In this document: positions 30,430 to 39,139 of the stretch, piece after piece | How positions within the stretch are numbered: the first letter of the stretch is position 1 | Layout: each line of letters starts with the position of its first letter | Source of the DNA: Bradyrhizobium septentrionale | GTDB taxonomy: Bacteria > Pseudomonadota > Alphaproteobacteria > Rhizobiales > Xanthobacteraceae | Direction of reading: 5' to 3' | Length of the DNA stretch: 64,000 bases | NCBI RefSeq assembly: GCF_011516645.4 | Contig: NZ_CP088285.1 | Coordinates: forward strand, 2,374,501-2,438,500 | Notes under the pieces: generated by a model | What the model was told of the DNA's origin: nothing | Seen by the model: the letters and a program-made list of their open reading frames with translations, nothing else | The model's database searches: none | Made by a program: the position numbers and the translations under genes

Positions 30430-31566
30430 TCACAACCCCATCTGCCGGCTCGCGAGATCCTTCATGATCTCCTCGGTGCCGCCGCCGATGGCGTTGACCT
30501 TGACCTCGCGGTAGATGCGCTCGACCTTGACGCCGCGCATGAAGCCGGCGCCGCCGAAGATCTGCACCGCCTCGCTGGCGCAATGCGCCATGGTCTGGGT
30601 GGCCTGGTTCTTCATCATGCAAATCTCGGCGACCGGGCTTTCGCCCTGGCCGAGCCGCCATGCCAGCATCTCCAGCATCGCCTGCGAGGCCGCGACCTTC
30701 TGCGCCATGTCGACGATCTTGTGCCTGATCACCTGGTGCTGGGCGATCGGCTTGCCGAAGGTCTTGCGCTCCTTGGCATAGGCGATCGCCTCGTCGAGGC
30801 AGACCCGCGCATAGGCGGTGCAACTCGCCGCCATGCCCATGCGCTCACTGTTGAAGTTCTGCATGATGATCTTGAAGCCCTGGCCCTCCTCGCCGATCAA
30901 ATTCTCGACCGGCACGCGGCATTCGTCGAAATGAAGTGTCGCGGTATCCGACGCCCACCAGCCCATCTTCTTCAGCCTGGTGCGGGAGAGGCCGGGCGTG
31001 CTGCCCTCGATCAGCAGCAGGCTGACGCCGCCCGGGCCTTCGCCGCCGGTGCGCACCGCGACCGTCAGATAGTCGGCGCGCATGCCCGAAGTGATGAAGG
31101 TCTTCTCGCCAGAGACGACGTAGTGGTCGCCGTCGCGCCGCGCCTTGGTTCGGAGGTTGGCGACATCGGAGCCGCCACTCGGCTCGGTGATCGCGAGCGC
31201 GGAGATCTTCTTGCCGGCGAGCACCTCCGGCAGCACCCGCGCCTTTACTTCTGGCCGCGCGGCGCGGGCGATCGGCGGCGAGCCGATGGTGTGGCTCATC
31301 AGACTCGAGGAGACGCCGCCGGCGCCGGCGCGCGCCAGCTCCTGCGAGGCCACGATCCTCATGAACTGGTCGGCGGCGATCCCGCCATATTCTTCCGGGA
31401 AACCGAGGCCGAGCAGCCCGATCTCGGATGCCTTGGCGTAGAGCTCGCGCGGAAACTCGCCCTCCTCGTCCCATTGATGGGCATAAGGCTCGATTTCCCT
31501 GGCAACAAAGCGCCGCATCACCTCGCGAAAGGCCTCATGCTCGCTGGTGTAGAACGGGTTTGCCAT
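30430..31566 (-). CDS. Acyl-CoA dehydrogenase 2
   Basis: 378 residues. Conserved segments are GFPEEYGGIAADQF, ALAITEPSGGSDVANLRTKA, KTFITSGMRADYL and the C-terminal AVQIFGGAGFMRGVKVERIYRE. As in the neighbouring paralogue the MCAD-type catalytic glutamate is missing (IGGGTEEIM) and a glutamate occurs in QNFNSERMGMAA, the isovaleryl-CoA-dehydrogenase-like position. It should oxidise an acyl-CoA with FAD/ETF. It is the first gene of the leftward operon (dehydrogenase 2, dehydrogenase 1, GST, possibly AraC) and is divergent from an acyl-CoA ligase over a region with a shared inverted repeat. Confidence 0.88.
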   Translation of the reverse strand: MANPFYTSEHEAFREVMRRFVAREIEPYAHQWDEEGEFPRELYAKASEIGLLGLGFPEEYGGIAADQFMRIVASQELARAGAGGVSSSLMSHTIGSPPIARAARPEVKARVLPEVLAGKKISALAITEPSGGSDVANLRTKARRDGDHYVVSGEKTFITSGMRADYLTVAVRTGGEGPGGVSLLLIEGSTPGLSRTRLKKMGWWASDTATLHFDECRVPVENLIGEEGQGFKIIMQNFNSERMGMAASCTAYARVCLDEAIAYAKERKTFGKPIAQHQVIRHKIVDMAQKVAASQAMLEMLAWRLGQGESPVAEICMMKNQATQTMAHCASEAVQIFGGAGFMRGVKVERIYREVKVNAIGGGTEEIMKDLASRQMGL

Positions 31567-31620
31567 CCGCTTGCTCCGTTGATTCCCGCCTCCGACGATG
31601 TCCGGATTCTTCCCCGTTCA

Positions 31621-31687
31621 CTTGCGTCGAGTGGCTGTCCGCCGGACCGGCTTTCCATCCCGGCACAAGCCAGCCAGTAAACGCAAG
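31621..31687. promoter_or_regulatory. Spaced inverted repeat in the divergent promoter region (site 2)
   Basis: CTTGCGTCGAGTGGCT (31621-31636) faces AGCCAGTAAACGCAAG (31672-31687). Half-sites match those of 25988-26051, at a start-to-start distance of 51 bp against 48 bp there. The region 31567-31781 holds no gene. One caution: GTAAACGCAAGAC also occurs in the repeat near 8741. Confidence 0.5.
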
Positions 31688-31781
31688 ACAGTATCCCAAT
31701 ACGCCCCCTCCACTGCCAATTCATGGCATCAATCGAGCCAGGAACAGGCGGCGCAAGACTGCCGTTCCGGAGGAGGGAAAT

Positions 31782-33323
31782 TTGCCGGTTCGTTACTACG
31801 ACTGGATCGCGCATCATCGCCGGCGCACGCCGGACAAGATGGCGCTTGTCGATCTCGCAAGCAATCGCCGCTTCAGCTATGCGGAGCTCGACGCCCGGGT
31901 GTCGCGGCTCGCCGGCTATCTGCGCGACACCCTCAACGTCGCCGGCGGCGATCGCGTCGCGGTGCTGGCGCTGAACACGACGGATACGCTGGAGCTGCAG
32001 TTCGCCTGCTTCCGGATCGGCGCGATCTTCCTGCCGCTCAACACCCGCCTCACCGTTCCCGAGCTGCGCTACATCACCGGCGACGCCTCGCCGAAGGTGA
32101 TGATCCATGACGACGATCTCGCCGCGACCGCGCTTGAGGTCGCCAAACTCTGCAATGTCGCTGCCACGGTGCGGCTCGGCCCCGGCAGCGCCTATGAGGC
32201 CGGCATTGCGGCGGCGAGGCCGCTCGAACGGTTCGAGGAGGTCATGCTCGATGACATCTCGACCATCATGTACACCTCGGGCACCACGGGCCAGCCCAAG
32301 GGCGCGATCATCACGCACGGGATGACGTTCTGGAATTGCGTCAATCTCGGCGGCCCCGCCTACATCTCGCCGGCCTCGGTGCTGCTCACGGTGCTGCCGC
32401 TGTTCCACACCGGCGGGCTGAATTGCTACACCAACCCGGTGCTGCATGCCGGCGGCACGGTGCTGATCATGCGCGCGTTCGACCCCGGCGAGGCGCTGAA
32501 GCTGATCTCTGATCCGGCGCAGGGCATCAATGTGTTTTTCGGCGTGCCCGCGATCTACCAGTTCATGGCGCAGCATCCGGCCTTCGCGTCAGCGGATTTC
32601 AGCCGCCTCGTCATTGGCGGCGTCGGCGGCGCGCCGATGCCGGTGCCGCTGCTCAAGACCTGGGAGGCGCGCGGCGTCGCGCTGCAACAGGGCTACGGCA
32701 TGACCGAGACCTCGCCGGCGGTGATGGTGCTGGACCGCGAGGATGCCGCGCGCAAGGCGGGCTCATCCGGCAAGCCGGTGCTGCATACGGAAGTGCGAAT
32801 CGTGCGGCCCGACGGCAGCGATGCCGCGGTCGGCGAGCTCGGCGAACTCTGGGTCAAGGGCCCGAACATCACGCCGGGCTACTGGAACCGGCCGGACGCC
32901 AACGCCTCCTCCTTCACCGACGGCTGGCTGCATACCGGCGACGCCACCCGGATCGACGAGGAAGGCTTCTACTACATCGTCGACCGCTGGAAGGACATGT
33001 ACATCTCCGGCGGCGAGAACGTCTATCCGGCCGAGGTCGAGAGCGTGCTGCACCAGTTGGCGGCCGTTGCCGAGGCCGCCGTCATCGGCATCCCCAACGA
33101 GCAATGGGGCGAGGTCGGGATGGCCGTGATCGCGGTGAAACCCGGCCACTCGCTGACGCCGGCCGAGATCCACACGCATTGCCAGGCCAATCTGGCGCGG
33201 TTCAAGTGCCCGCGCCTGATCGAATTCATCGATGCCCTGCCGCGGAACGCGACAGGCAAAATTCATAAGCCGACGCTCCGGCAGCAATTCAGCCAGCCGA
33301 AGCCAACCGATACCGCGGCGTGA
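31782..33323 (+). CDS. AMP-forming acyl-CoA ligase (TTG start)
   Basis: 513 residues. I place the start at TTG 31782 because GGAGGAGGG lies directly upstream, the next residues (PVRYYDWIAHHRRRTPDKMA) are the normal family N-terminus, and no ATG is near. The signature is IMYTSGTTGQPKGAIITH (about 163-180), followed by GYGMTETSPAVMV, WLHTGDATRIDEEGFYYIVD and the C-terminal LPRNATGKIHKPTL. It converts a carboxylic acid to its CoA ester. It is divergent from the acyl-CoA dehydrogenase operon and is followed 127 bp later by a Liv-type binding protein, so import, activation and oxidation of one acid seem to be encoded together. Confidence 0.88.
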   Translation: MPVRYYDWIAHHRRRTPDKMALVDLASNRRFSYAELDARVSRLAGYLRDTLNVAGGDRVAVLALNTTDTLELQFACFRIGAIFLPLNTRLTVPELRYITGDASPKVMIHDDDLAATALEVAKLCNVAATVRLGPGSAYEAGIAAARPLERFEEVMLDDISTIMYTSGTTGQPKGAIITHGMTFWNCVNLGGPAYISPASVLLTVLPLFHTGGLNCYTNPVLHAGGTVLIMRAFDPGEALKLISDPAQGINVFFGVPAIYQFMAQHPAFASADFSRLVIGGVGGAPMPVPLLKTWEARGVALQQGYGMTETSPAVMVLDREDAARKAGSSGKPVLHTEVRIVRPDGSDAAVGELGELWVKGPNITPGYWNRPDANASSFTDGWLHTGDATRIDEEGFYYIVDRWKDMYISGGENVYPAEVESVLHQLAAVAEAAVIGIPNEQWGEVGMAVIAVKPGHSLTPAEIHTHCQANLARFKCPRLIEFIDALPRNATGKIHKPTLRQQFSQPKPTDTAA

Positions 33324-33450
33324 TCTCGAGACGCGCGTGACGCGCTTATGATCTCGCCGTGACAACAATTGCCCCGTAGCCGTCTGCCGGGACCGGCTGC
33401 GGGTTCGTTGCGTAAGTCCCCAATCAAAATCAATCGAGGAAATTGTCTTT

Positions 33451-34671
33451 ATGAGAACAACAAAATTGTCGCTGCTGGCCGCCGCCACGGCGCTCTGCCT
33501 GCTCTCCACCCAGGCCGCCTTTGCCCAAAAGAAGTATGACACCGGCGCCTCCGACACCGAGATCAAGATCGGCAATGTCGAGGCCTATAGCGGTCCCGCC
33601 TCGGCCTACGGCGTCATCGGCAAGACCGAAGAAGCCTACTTCAAGATGATCAACGATCAGGGCGGCATCAGCGGCCGCAAGATCAACTGGATCTCCTATG
33701 ACGACGGCTACTCGCCGCCCAAGACGGTGGAGCAGATCCGCAAGCTGATCGAGAGCGACGAGGTGTTCCTGGTGTTCAACGCACTGGGCACGCCGACCCA
33801 GACCGCGGTGCAGAAGTATCACAACGCCAAGAAGGTGCCGCAGCTCTTCCTCGCCACCGGCGCCAGCAAGTGGAACGATCCGAAGGATTTCCCGTGGACG
33901 ATGGGCTTCCAGCCGAGCTATCGCGTCGAGGCGCGGATCTTCGGCAAGTACATCCTGAAAGCCAAGCCGGACGCCAAGGTCGCAATCTTCTATGCCAATG
34001 ACGATTTCGGCAAGGACTACCTGGTCGGCCTGAAGGAGGTCCTCGACAAGTCGTCAGTCAAGATCGTCGCCGAGGAAAGCTACGAGACCACCGAGCCGTC
34101 GATCGATTCCCACATCGTCAAGCTGAAGGACACCGGCGCCGACGTGTTCGTCAACATCTCGACGCCGAAATTCGCCGCACAGGCGATCAAGAAGATCGCC
34201 GAGCTCAACTGGAAGCCGATGCACGTGATGACCGACGTCTCGATTTCGATCGGCGCGGTCATGAAGCCCGCCGGGCTCGAAGCTTCGGAAGGCGTGCTGT
34301 CGGCCGGGTACCTCAAGGACGCGTCCGATCCGCAGTGGAAGAACGATGAAGGCATGAAGAAGTTCATGGCTTTCGCCGAGAAGTACCTGCCGGGCGCCAA
34401 CCTGTCCGACGCCAATCTGGTCTATGGCTACGCCGCGGCGCAGACCATGGCGCAGGTGCTGAAGCAGGCCGGCGACAACCTGACGCGCGAGAACGTGATG
34501 AAGCAGGCCGCCAGCCTGAAGGACTTCACGCCCGACACCCTGATCCCCGGCATCCGGATCAACACCAGCGCGACCGACTTCGCCCCGGTCGAGCAGCTCA
34601 AGATGATGCAGTTCAAGAACGGGCAGTGGGAGCTGTTCGGCGATATCATCAGCGCGGAGACCGGCGGCTAA
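33451..34671 (+). CDS. Branched-chain-amino-acid-type ABC substrate-binding protein (second orphan)
   Basis: 406 residues with a classical Sec signal peptide (MRTTKLSLLAAATALCLLST, cleaved after AAFAQ) and the SD GAGGAAATT upstream. The Peripla_BP_6 pattern is clear: TEIKIGNVEAYSGPASAYGV, AYFKMINDQGGISGRKINWI and KVAIFYANDDFGKDYLVGLK. It is related to the other orphan binding protein of this window, but has a Sec rather than Tat-like leader. No permease or ATPase genes accompany it. A clean terminator follows. It probably binds the acid activated by the ligase encoded just upstream (inference). Confidence 0.92.
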   Translation: MRTTKLSLLAAATALCLLSTQAAFAQKKYDTGASDTEIKIGNVEAYSGPASAYGVIGKTEEAYFKMINDQGGISGRKINWISYDDGYSPPKTVEQIRKLIESDEVFLVFNALGTPTQTAVQKYHNAKKVPQLFLATGASKWNDPKDFPWTMGFQPSYRVEARIFGKYILKAKPDAKVAIFYANDDFGKDYLVGLKEVLDKSSVKIVAEESYETTEPSIDSHIVKLKDTGADVFVNISTPKFAAQAIKKIAELNWKPMHVMTDVSISIGAVMKPAGLEASEGVLSAGYLKDASDPQWKNDEGMKKFMAFAEKYLPGANLSDANLVYGYAAAQTMAQVLKQAGDNLTRENVMKQAASLKDFTPDTLIPGIRINTSATDFAPVEQLKMMQFKNGQWELFGDIISAETGG

Positions 34672-34706
34672 CACCGCCCGCTCAACGAGCTGATGTCACA
34701 GTGTCG

Positions 34707-34740
34707 CGAAGCCGCCCATTCGGGCGGCTTCGTTGTTCTT
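34707..34740 (+). terminator. Rho-independent terminator
   Basis: A perfect 11-bp stem (CGAAGCCGCCC / GGGCGGCTTCG), 4-nt loop ATTC, then TTGTTCTT. It lies 36 bases after the binding-protein gene. Confidence 0.85.
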
Positions 34741-34793
34741 GCGGAGTGATAGGCTGGATGAAATCCGGCAGGGCGATGCGCGCCCCTATCTCA

Positions 34794-34898
34794 CCGTCAC
34801 CCTGAGGAGCCGCGAAGCGGCGTCTCGAAGGGTCGACGGCCCCGCCGGTGGCCGTGCATCCTTCGAGGCTCGCAAGAGCTCGCACCTCAGGATGACGG
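34794..34898. repeat. Dispersed palindromic repeat, family C
   Basis: It starts CCGTCACCCTGAGGAG and ends CACCTCAGGATGACGG, with inner CGAAGGGT / ATCCTTCG arms. It lies between convergent genes. Confidence 0.85.
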
Positions 34899-34924
34899 GA
34901 CTGACCATCGCACTCCTGTCGACG

Positions 34925-35689
34925 TTATCCAGGCAAAAAGATCGCAAACGGCTCATCGATCGTCCGGCGCAGATGCTCGCGATAGACGGCGTAGTTTGCA
35001 TCGTCGGCCGACACCCGGCCGACGCTCGGCTTCGGCACGTTCTTCACCGGCAGAAATGCGATCGGCGCGGCGACCGGCGTCAGCAGCGAACCGCGGCCGG
35101 CGAGCAACGTCGTGATGATGCCGTACATCTCGCCGGAATTGCGCGGGCGCGAGACCGTGATCACGCGATGCTGGCCATGCCGGTTGGTCACGAGATAGAC
35201 GAAGCCGGATTCATTGGGTACCGCCACCTCGCCATACTGGGTGTAGTCGGTGTCCTGCCGCTCGCCCTCGCGAAAGCCGAGCGATGACGCCGCGTCGTCC
35301 CAGGCGATCTCGGTGCGGTAGGCGTAGATCGCGCCCTTCTCACCGAACGACGGACGGACCGTGATGTAGGTGCCCTCGATCCGCGCCACCGAGCGGCGCG
35401 AATAGGATCCGAGGCTGTCGGGCGCGATCCCGCCATTGGCAGGCGCGACCACGCTGATCGCCTCCGGCAGCTTGCGCAAGGACACACCGAGCGCCTGCTC
35501 CAGCCGCACGGTGGTCGCCAGCGTGAACGGGCGGCGGCCGCCGAGCACCTTCTCCAGCGTCGAAAGGCTGAGCTTGGCCTGCTCGGCCAGTGTCTGCCGC
35601 GAGATGCGGCGGCGCGCGATTTCCTCGCGGATGGTCTCCGCGACCTGCTGGCTCTGCTCGGCGGAAAGCTGCTTGTCCGGCGTCGGCAT
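34925..35689 (-). CDS. XRE-type helix-turn-helix regulator with a C-terminal sensor-like domain
   Basis: 254 residues. Residues about 14-72 form an XRE/Cro-like DNA-binding domain: RRISRQTLAEQAKLSLSTLE is the helix-turn-helix, followed by KVLGGRRPFTLATTVRLEQA. The remaining 180 residues (RRSVARIEGTYITVRPSF, YGEVAVPNESGFVYLVTNR, NSGEMYGIITTLLAGRGSLL) are of mixed beta character and resemble no domain I can name; a ligand-sensing role is inferred. It is divergent from the sortase-target gene, with a near-palindrome in the 200-bp gap, and may control that gene and itself. Confidence 0.8.
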   Translation of the reverse strand: MPTPDKQLSAEQSQQVAETIREEIARRRISRQTLAEQAKLSLSTLEKVLGGRRPFTLATTVRLEQALGVSLRKLPEAISVVAPANGGIAPDSLGSYSRRSVARIEGTYITVRPSFGEKGAIYAYRTEIAWDDAASSLGFREGERQDTDYTQYGEVAVPNESGFVYLVTNRHGQHRVITVSRPRNSGEMYGIITTLLAGRGSLLTPVAAPIAFLPVKNVPKPSVGRVSADDANYAVYREHLRRTIDEPFAIFLPG

Positions 35690-35713
35690 CCTGATTCCTG
35701 CCCGATTCCCAAT

Positions 35714-35741
35714 GAGTCTGGACAGTCTAGCAGACCGGACA
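35714..35741. promoter_or_regulatory. Candidate operator between the XRE regulator and the sortase-target gene
   Basis: GAGTCTGGACAGTCTAGCAG and the following ACCGGAC contain GTCT-AGC-AGAC and two GGAC steps, an imperfect palindrome 25 bases before the regulator's start. The site is suggested only by position and symmetry. Confidence 0.3.
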
Positions 35742-35888
35742 ATCCATCACAAAACCGCACAAACCCGCCTCGGCCGGCGGCGGGCCGCGCCGGACCACGG
35801 CCGATCATTGCCGATCATTCTGCTCGCGCCAAAACCGCCGTTCTCCATGATCGCGAGGCAGCGAAAGCCTCGCTCGGGAGTGACGAAA

Positions 35889-38162
35889 ATGACGATTTAC
35901 GATGCATGTGAGAGCAGCCCGCAGATCCGCCTGTCGCGTCGGATGCGCATTGTGCTGTTCTTTCTGGTGGAAGGTGTGGCCGCGCTGGTGATCGGCTTTG
36001 CGGCGCTGTTGGTGAGTTTCGATCCGGTGTGGTCGGCCGAGCTGCCGCAACAGGCGGTGCTGCGGCCGGGCGACGCGCGATCCGGCTCGCTGCTGTTCAA
36101 GACCGACGACGGCTATGCCGATGCAACGCGGCTCGGCATCGATGTCGACCTCACGGTGTCGGGCGCGACCGTCCGCGCCCGCGTCACCCAGATCTTCCGC
36201 AACCCGACCAAGGACTGGGTCGAAGCGACCTATGTCTATCCGCTACCGGCGGGCGGCGCGGTCGACACGCTGAAGATGGTGGTCGGCGACCGTATCGTGG
36301 TCGGCGACATCAAGGAGCGGCAGCAGGCCCGCGCGATATACGAGCAGGCCAAGCAGAATGGCCAGAAAGCCGCGCTCACCGAGCAGGAGCGGCCGAACAT
36401 CTTCACCAACTCGGTCGCCAATATCGGTCCCGGCGAAACCGTGCTGGTGCAGATCGAATATCAGGAGCCGGTGCAGCAGAACGGCAACGAATTCGCGCTG
36501 CGGGTGCCGATGGTGGTCGGCCCCCGCTACAATCCGCGTCCCGTGGTGCAGAGCGTCGACCTCCGCGCCGATGGCAATGGCTGGGGCGCTACCTCGACCG
36601 ATCCGGTGCCGGACCGCGACCGTATCGCGCGCGAGGTGCTCGATCCCGCCGAGAACGCGCCGGTCAATCCGACCAACATCACCGTGCATCTGAACGCCGG
36701 CTTTGCGCTCGGCGAGGTTAAGAGCCACTTCCACCAGGTCAAGATCGCGAGCCCCGACAGCACAACACGCATCGTCAAGCTCGCCGAGAGCCCGGTGCCG
36801 GCCGATCGCGATTTCGAGCTGACCTGGAAGCCGGCCGTCGAGAAGGCACCGTCGGTCGGGCTGTTCCGCGAGCATGTCGGCAATTCCGACTATCTGCTGG
36901 CCTTCGTCACCCCGCCTTCGGTCGAGCAGGCGCAACAAAAGCAGCTCGCCCGCGAAGTGATCTTCGTGATCGACAATTCCGGCTCGATGGGCGGCACCTC
37001 GATGATCCAGGCCAAAGCAAGCCTCATCTACGCACTCGGCCGCCTGCAACCGAGCGACCGCTTCAACGTGATCCGGTTCGACGACACGATGGACGTGCTG
37101 TTTCCTGCGCCGGTCGCCGCCAACAGCGCCAATATCGGCAACGCGACGTCGTTCGTCAGCGCGCTGCAGGCTCGCGGCGGCACCGAGATGGTGCCAGCGA
37201 TGCGCGCCGCGCTATCGGACACCAACCATGACGACGCCAACCACGTCCGCCAGGTCGTGTTCCTGACCGACGGCGCGATCGGCAACGAGCAGCAATTGTT
37301 CGAGACCATCAGCGCGCTGCGCGGCCGCTCGCGGGTGTTCATGGTCGGCATCGGCTCGGCGCCGAACACCTATCTGATGACGCGCGCCGCCGAACTCGGC
37401 CGCGGCACCTTCACCCATATCGGCTCGGTTGAGCAGGTCGACGAGCGCATGCGCGGCCTGTTCGCCAAGCTGGAGAATCCCGCGGTGACGAATCTCGCCG
37501 CGAAATTCTCCGACGCGACCGCCGACCTGACGCCGACGGCACTCCCCGACGTCTATCGCGACGAACCGCTGGTGCTGGCCGCAAAGCTCGACAAGCTCGC
37601 CGGCTCGATCGAGATCAAGGGCCGCATCGGCGACCGTCCGTGGAGCGTGACGCTGCCGCTGGCCGGCGCCGCCGAAGGCAAGGGCCTGTCAAAACTGTGG
37701 GCGCGCCGCAAGATCGCGGATGCCGAGGTCGCGCGCACCACGCGCCAGGAGAGCCCTGAGGATGCCGACAAGACCATCCTTGCGCTGGCGCTGGAGCATC
37801 AGCTCGTCACCCGGCTGACCAGCCTCGTTGCGGTCGACAAGACACCGAGCCGCCCCGATGGCGAGCCGCTCAAACTCTCCGAGCTGCCGCTCAACCTGCC
37901 TGCCGGCTGGGATTTCGCAAAGGTGTTCGGCGAGCGTCCGCGCCTGCCGGCCGCGCCGACCGAACGCCGCGCCGACGCGGGCGACGGCAAGGTGCAACTC
38001 GCTGTGCTGAAGCGGTCACCGGTCGCGACGCAAGGTCCCGGCACCATCCAGTTGCCGAAGACGGCAACCGATGCAGAGCTGAAGATGATCGCAGGTGTGA
38101 TCCTGCTCACGATCAGCTTTCTCCTTCTGGTGTTCAACCGGCGTCAGACGTCGCCCCAATGA
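35889..38162 (+). CDS. Sortase target protein with VIT and vWA domains (marine-proteobacterial sortase target family)
   Basis: 757 residues from the ATG at 35889 (GGGAG upstream). An N-terminal signal/membrane segment spans about 17-45 (IVLFFLVEGVAALVIGFAAL). The VIT domain follows (about 70-190, DVDLTVSGATVRARVTQIF and PLPAGGAVDTLKMVVGDR). The vWA domain has an intact MIDAS motif with D362 in VIDNSGSMGG. The C-terminus is a sorting signal: LPKTA at 722-726, a hydrophobic stretch (734-750) and a terminal RR. A class GN sortase gene follows. Known of the pair: the sortase cuts the LPxTA-type motif and attaches the protein to an envelope component. The ligand and role of this protein are unknown. 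Confidence 0.92.
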   Translation: MTIYDACESSPQIRLSRRMRIVLFFLVEGVAALVIGFAALLVSFDPVWSAELPQQAVLRPGDARSGSLLFKTDDGYADATRLGIDVDLTVSGATVRARVTQIFRNPTKDWVEATYVYPLPAGGAVDTLKMVVGDRIVVGDIKERQQARAIYEQAKQNGQKAALTEQERPNIFTNSVANIGPGETVLVQIEYQEPVQQNGNEFALRVPMVVGPRYNPRPVVQSVDLRADGNGWGATSTDPVPDRDRIAREVLDPAENAPVNPTNITVHLNAGFALGEVKSHFHQVKIASPDSTTRIVKLAESPVPADRDFELTWKPAVEKAPSVGLFREHVGNSDYLLAFVTPPSVEQAQQKQLAREVIFVIDNSGSMGGTSMIQAKASLIYALGRLQPSDRFNVIRFDDTMDVLFPAPVAANSANIGNATSFVSALQARGGTEMVPAMRAALSDTNHDDANHVRQVVFLTDGAIGNEQQLFETISALRGRSRVFMVGIGSAPNTYLMTRAAELGRGTFTHIGSVEQVDERMRGLFAKLENPAVTNLAAKFSDATADLTPTALPDVYRDEPLVLAAKLDKLAGSIEIKGRIGDRPWSVTLPLAGAAEGKGLSKLWARRKIADAEVARTTRQESPEDADKTILALALEHQLVTRLTSLVAVDKTPSRPDGEPLKLSELPLNLPAGWDFAKVFGERPRLPAAPTERRADAGDGKVQLAVLKRSPVATQGPGTIQLPKTATDAELKMIAGVILLTISFLLLVFNRRQTSPQ

Positions 38163-38263
38163 CGTCGGATGAAAGGAGGAGGTGCCCCCCGACCTCCTCC
38201 TTCAAGAGCGCGCGCGGCCTTCCACCCGTCCCCCAGGGGCCGCGCGCGCCACTTCTTCTTCGA

Positions 38264-38364
38264 GTGTCATTCCGGGGCGATGCGCAGCATCGAACTACGG
38301 TGCGCACTTGCGCACCTGAGAATCTCGAGATTCCGGGTTCGTCCTTCGGACGCCCCGGAATGAC
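38264..38364. repeat. Dispersed palindromic repeat, family A
   Basis: It runs from GTGTCATTCCGGGGCG to CGCCCCGGAATGAC, with an inner GGTGCGCACTTGCGCACC hairpin. It lies within the 218-bp gap between the sortase target and the sortase. Confidence 0.85.
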
Positions 38365-38380
38365 TGCGCAAGGCTCAACA

Positions 38381-38971
38381 ATGCCCCGCTTCCTTCTCCC
38401 CCTCGCCTTCGCCCTCATCGGCCTGATCCTGTTCGGCCAGGGCGCCTATATCCACGCCAAGGCGCTGCTTGCGCAGGTGCTGCTGGAGCGCGCATTCACA
38501 CAAAGCATCACGACCGGCCAGCCGGTGAAGCCATGGAGCTGGGCCGATACCTGGCCGGTTGCCCGGATCGAGGTGAAGCGCCTGCACGCTTCCGCGATCG
38601 TGCTGGCCGGCAGCAGCGGCCAGGCGCTGGCATTCGGTCCCGGCCATGTCGAACAGACCGTCGATGCCGGCGAGCCGGGCGTTGCGGTCTATTCCGCGCA
38701 CCGCGACACCCATTTCCGTTTTCTCAGGGATGTCGCAATCGGTGACGAGATCGACGTGACGCGGAGCGACGGCAAGACATTTCGCTACCGAGCCGACCGC
38801 AGCTCGGTCGTCCGCTTCGATCAATCCGGCATCGATCCGTTCACCGGTCGCCATGAGCTGGTGCTGTCGACCTGCTGGCCGTTCGACGCGCTGACATCGG
38901 GCCCCGAGCGCTATCTGCTGCACGCGACCCTGATCGAACCGGATTCGACCCCGCTCGAACGGGGTTCCTGA
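38381..38971 (+). CDS. Class GN (Gram-negative) sortase
   Basis: 196 residues from the ATG at 38381. An N-terminal membrane anchor (LLPLAFALIGLILFGQGAY) is followed by a sortase domain. The three catalytic residues are in place: H107 (VYSAHRDTHF), C165 (LVLSTCWPF) and R177 (SGPERYLLHATL). The enzyme is a membrane-bound cysteine transpeptidase facing the periplasm. It follows, and presumably acts on, the VIT/vWA protein with the LPKTA tail. A palindromic repeat lies between them, so the pair might be co-transcribed with the repeat in the message. Class GN sortases are known as dedicated one-target enzymes. Confidence 0.92.
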   Translation: MPRFLLPLAFALIGLILFGQGAYIHAKALLAQVLLERAFTQSITTGQPVKPWSWADTWPVARIEVKRLHASAIVLAGSSGQALAFGPGHVEQTVDAGEPGVAVYSAHRDTHFRFLRDVAIGDEIDVTRSDGKTFRYRADRSSVVRFDQSGIDPFTGRHELVLSTCWPFDALTSGPERYLLHATLIEPDSTPLERGS

Positions 38972-39139
38972 TCCGCACGAATTTTGCGTATGCCGGGATA
39001 TCGCATGCGATGCTCTGACTTGCGCCAGCGTGAGTTGCCACCCTTGTCCATCAGCCATAAAAGGAGCGAAGAACGACGAGCTGCGGCGACCGACCGTTGG
39101 CCAGAGGAAATCAACGATAACAAGGATAGGGCAGGCCCA

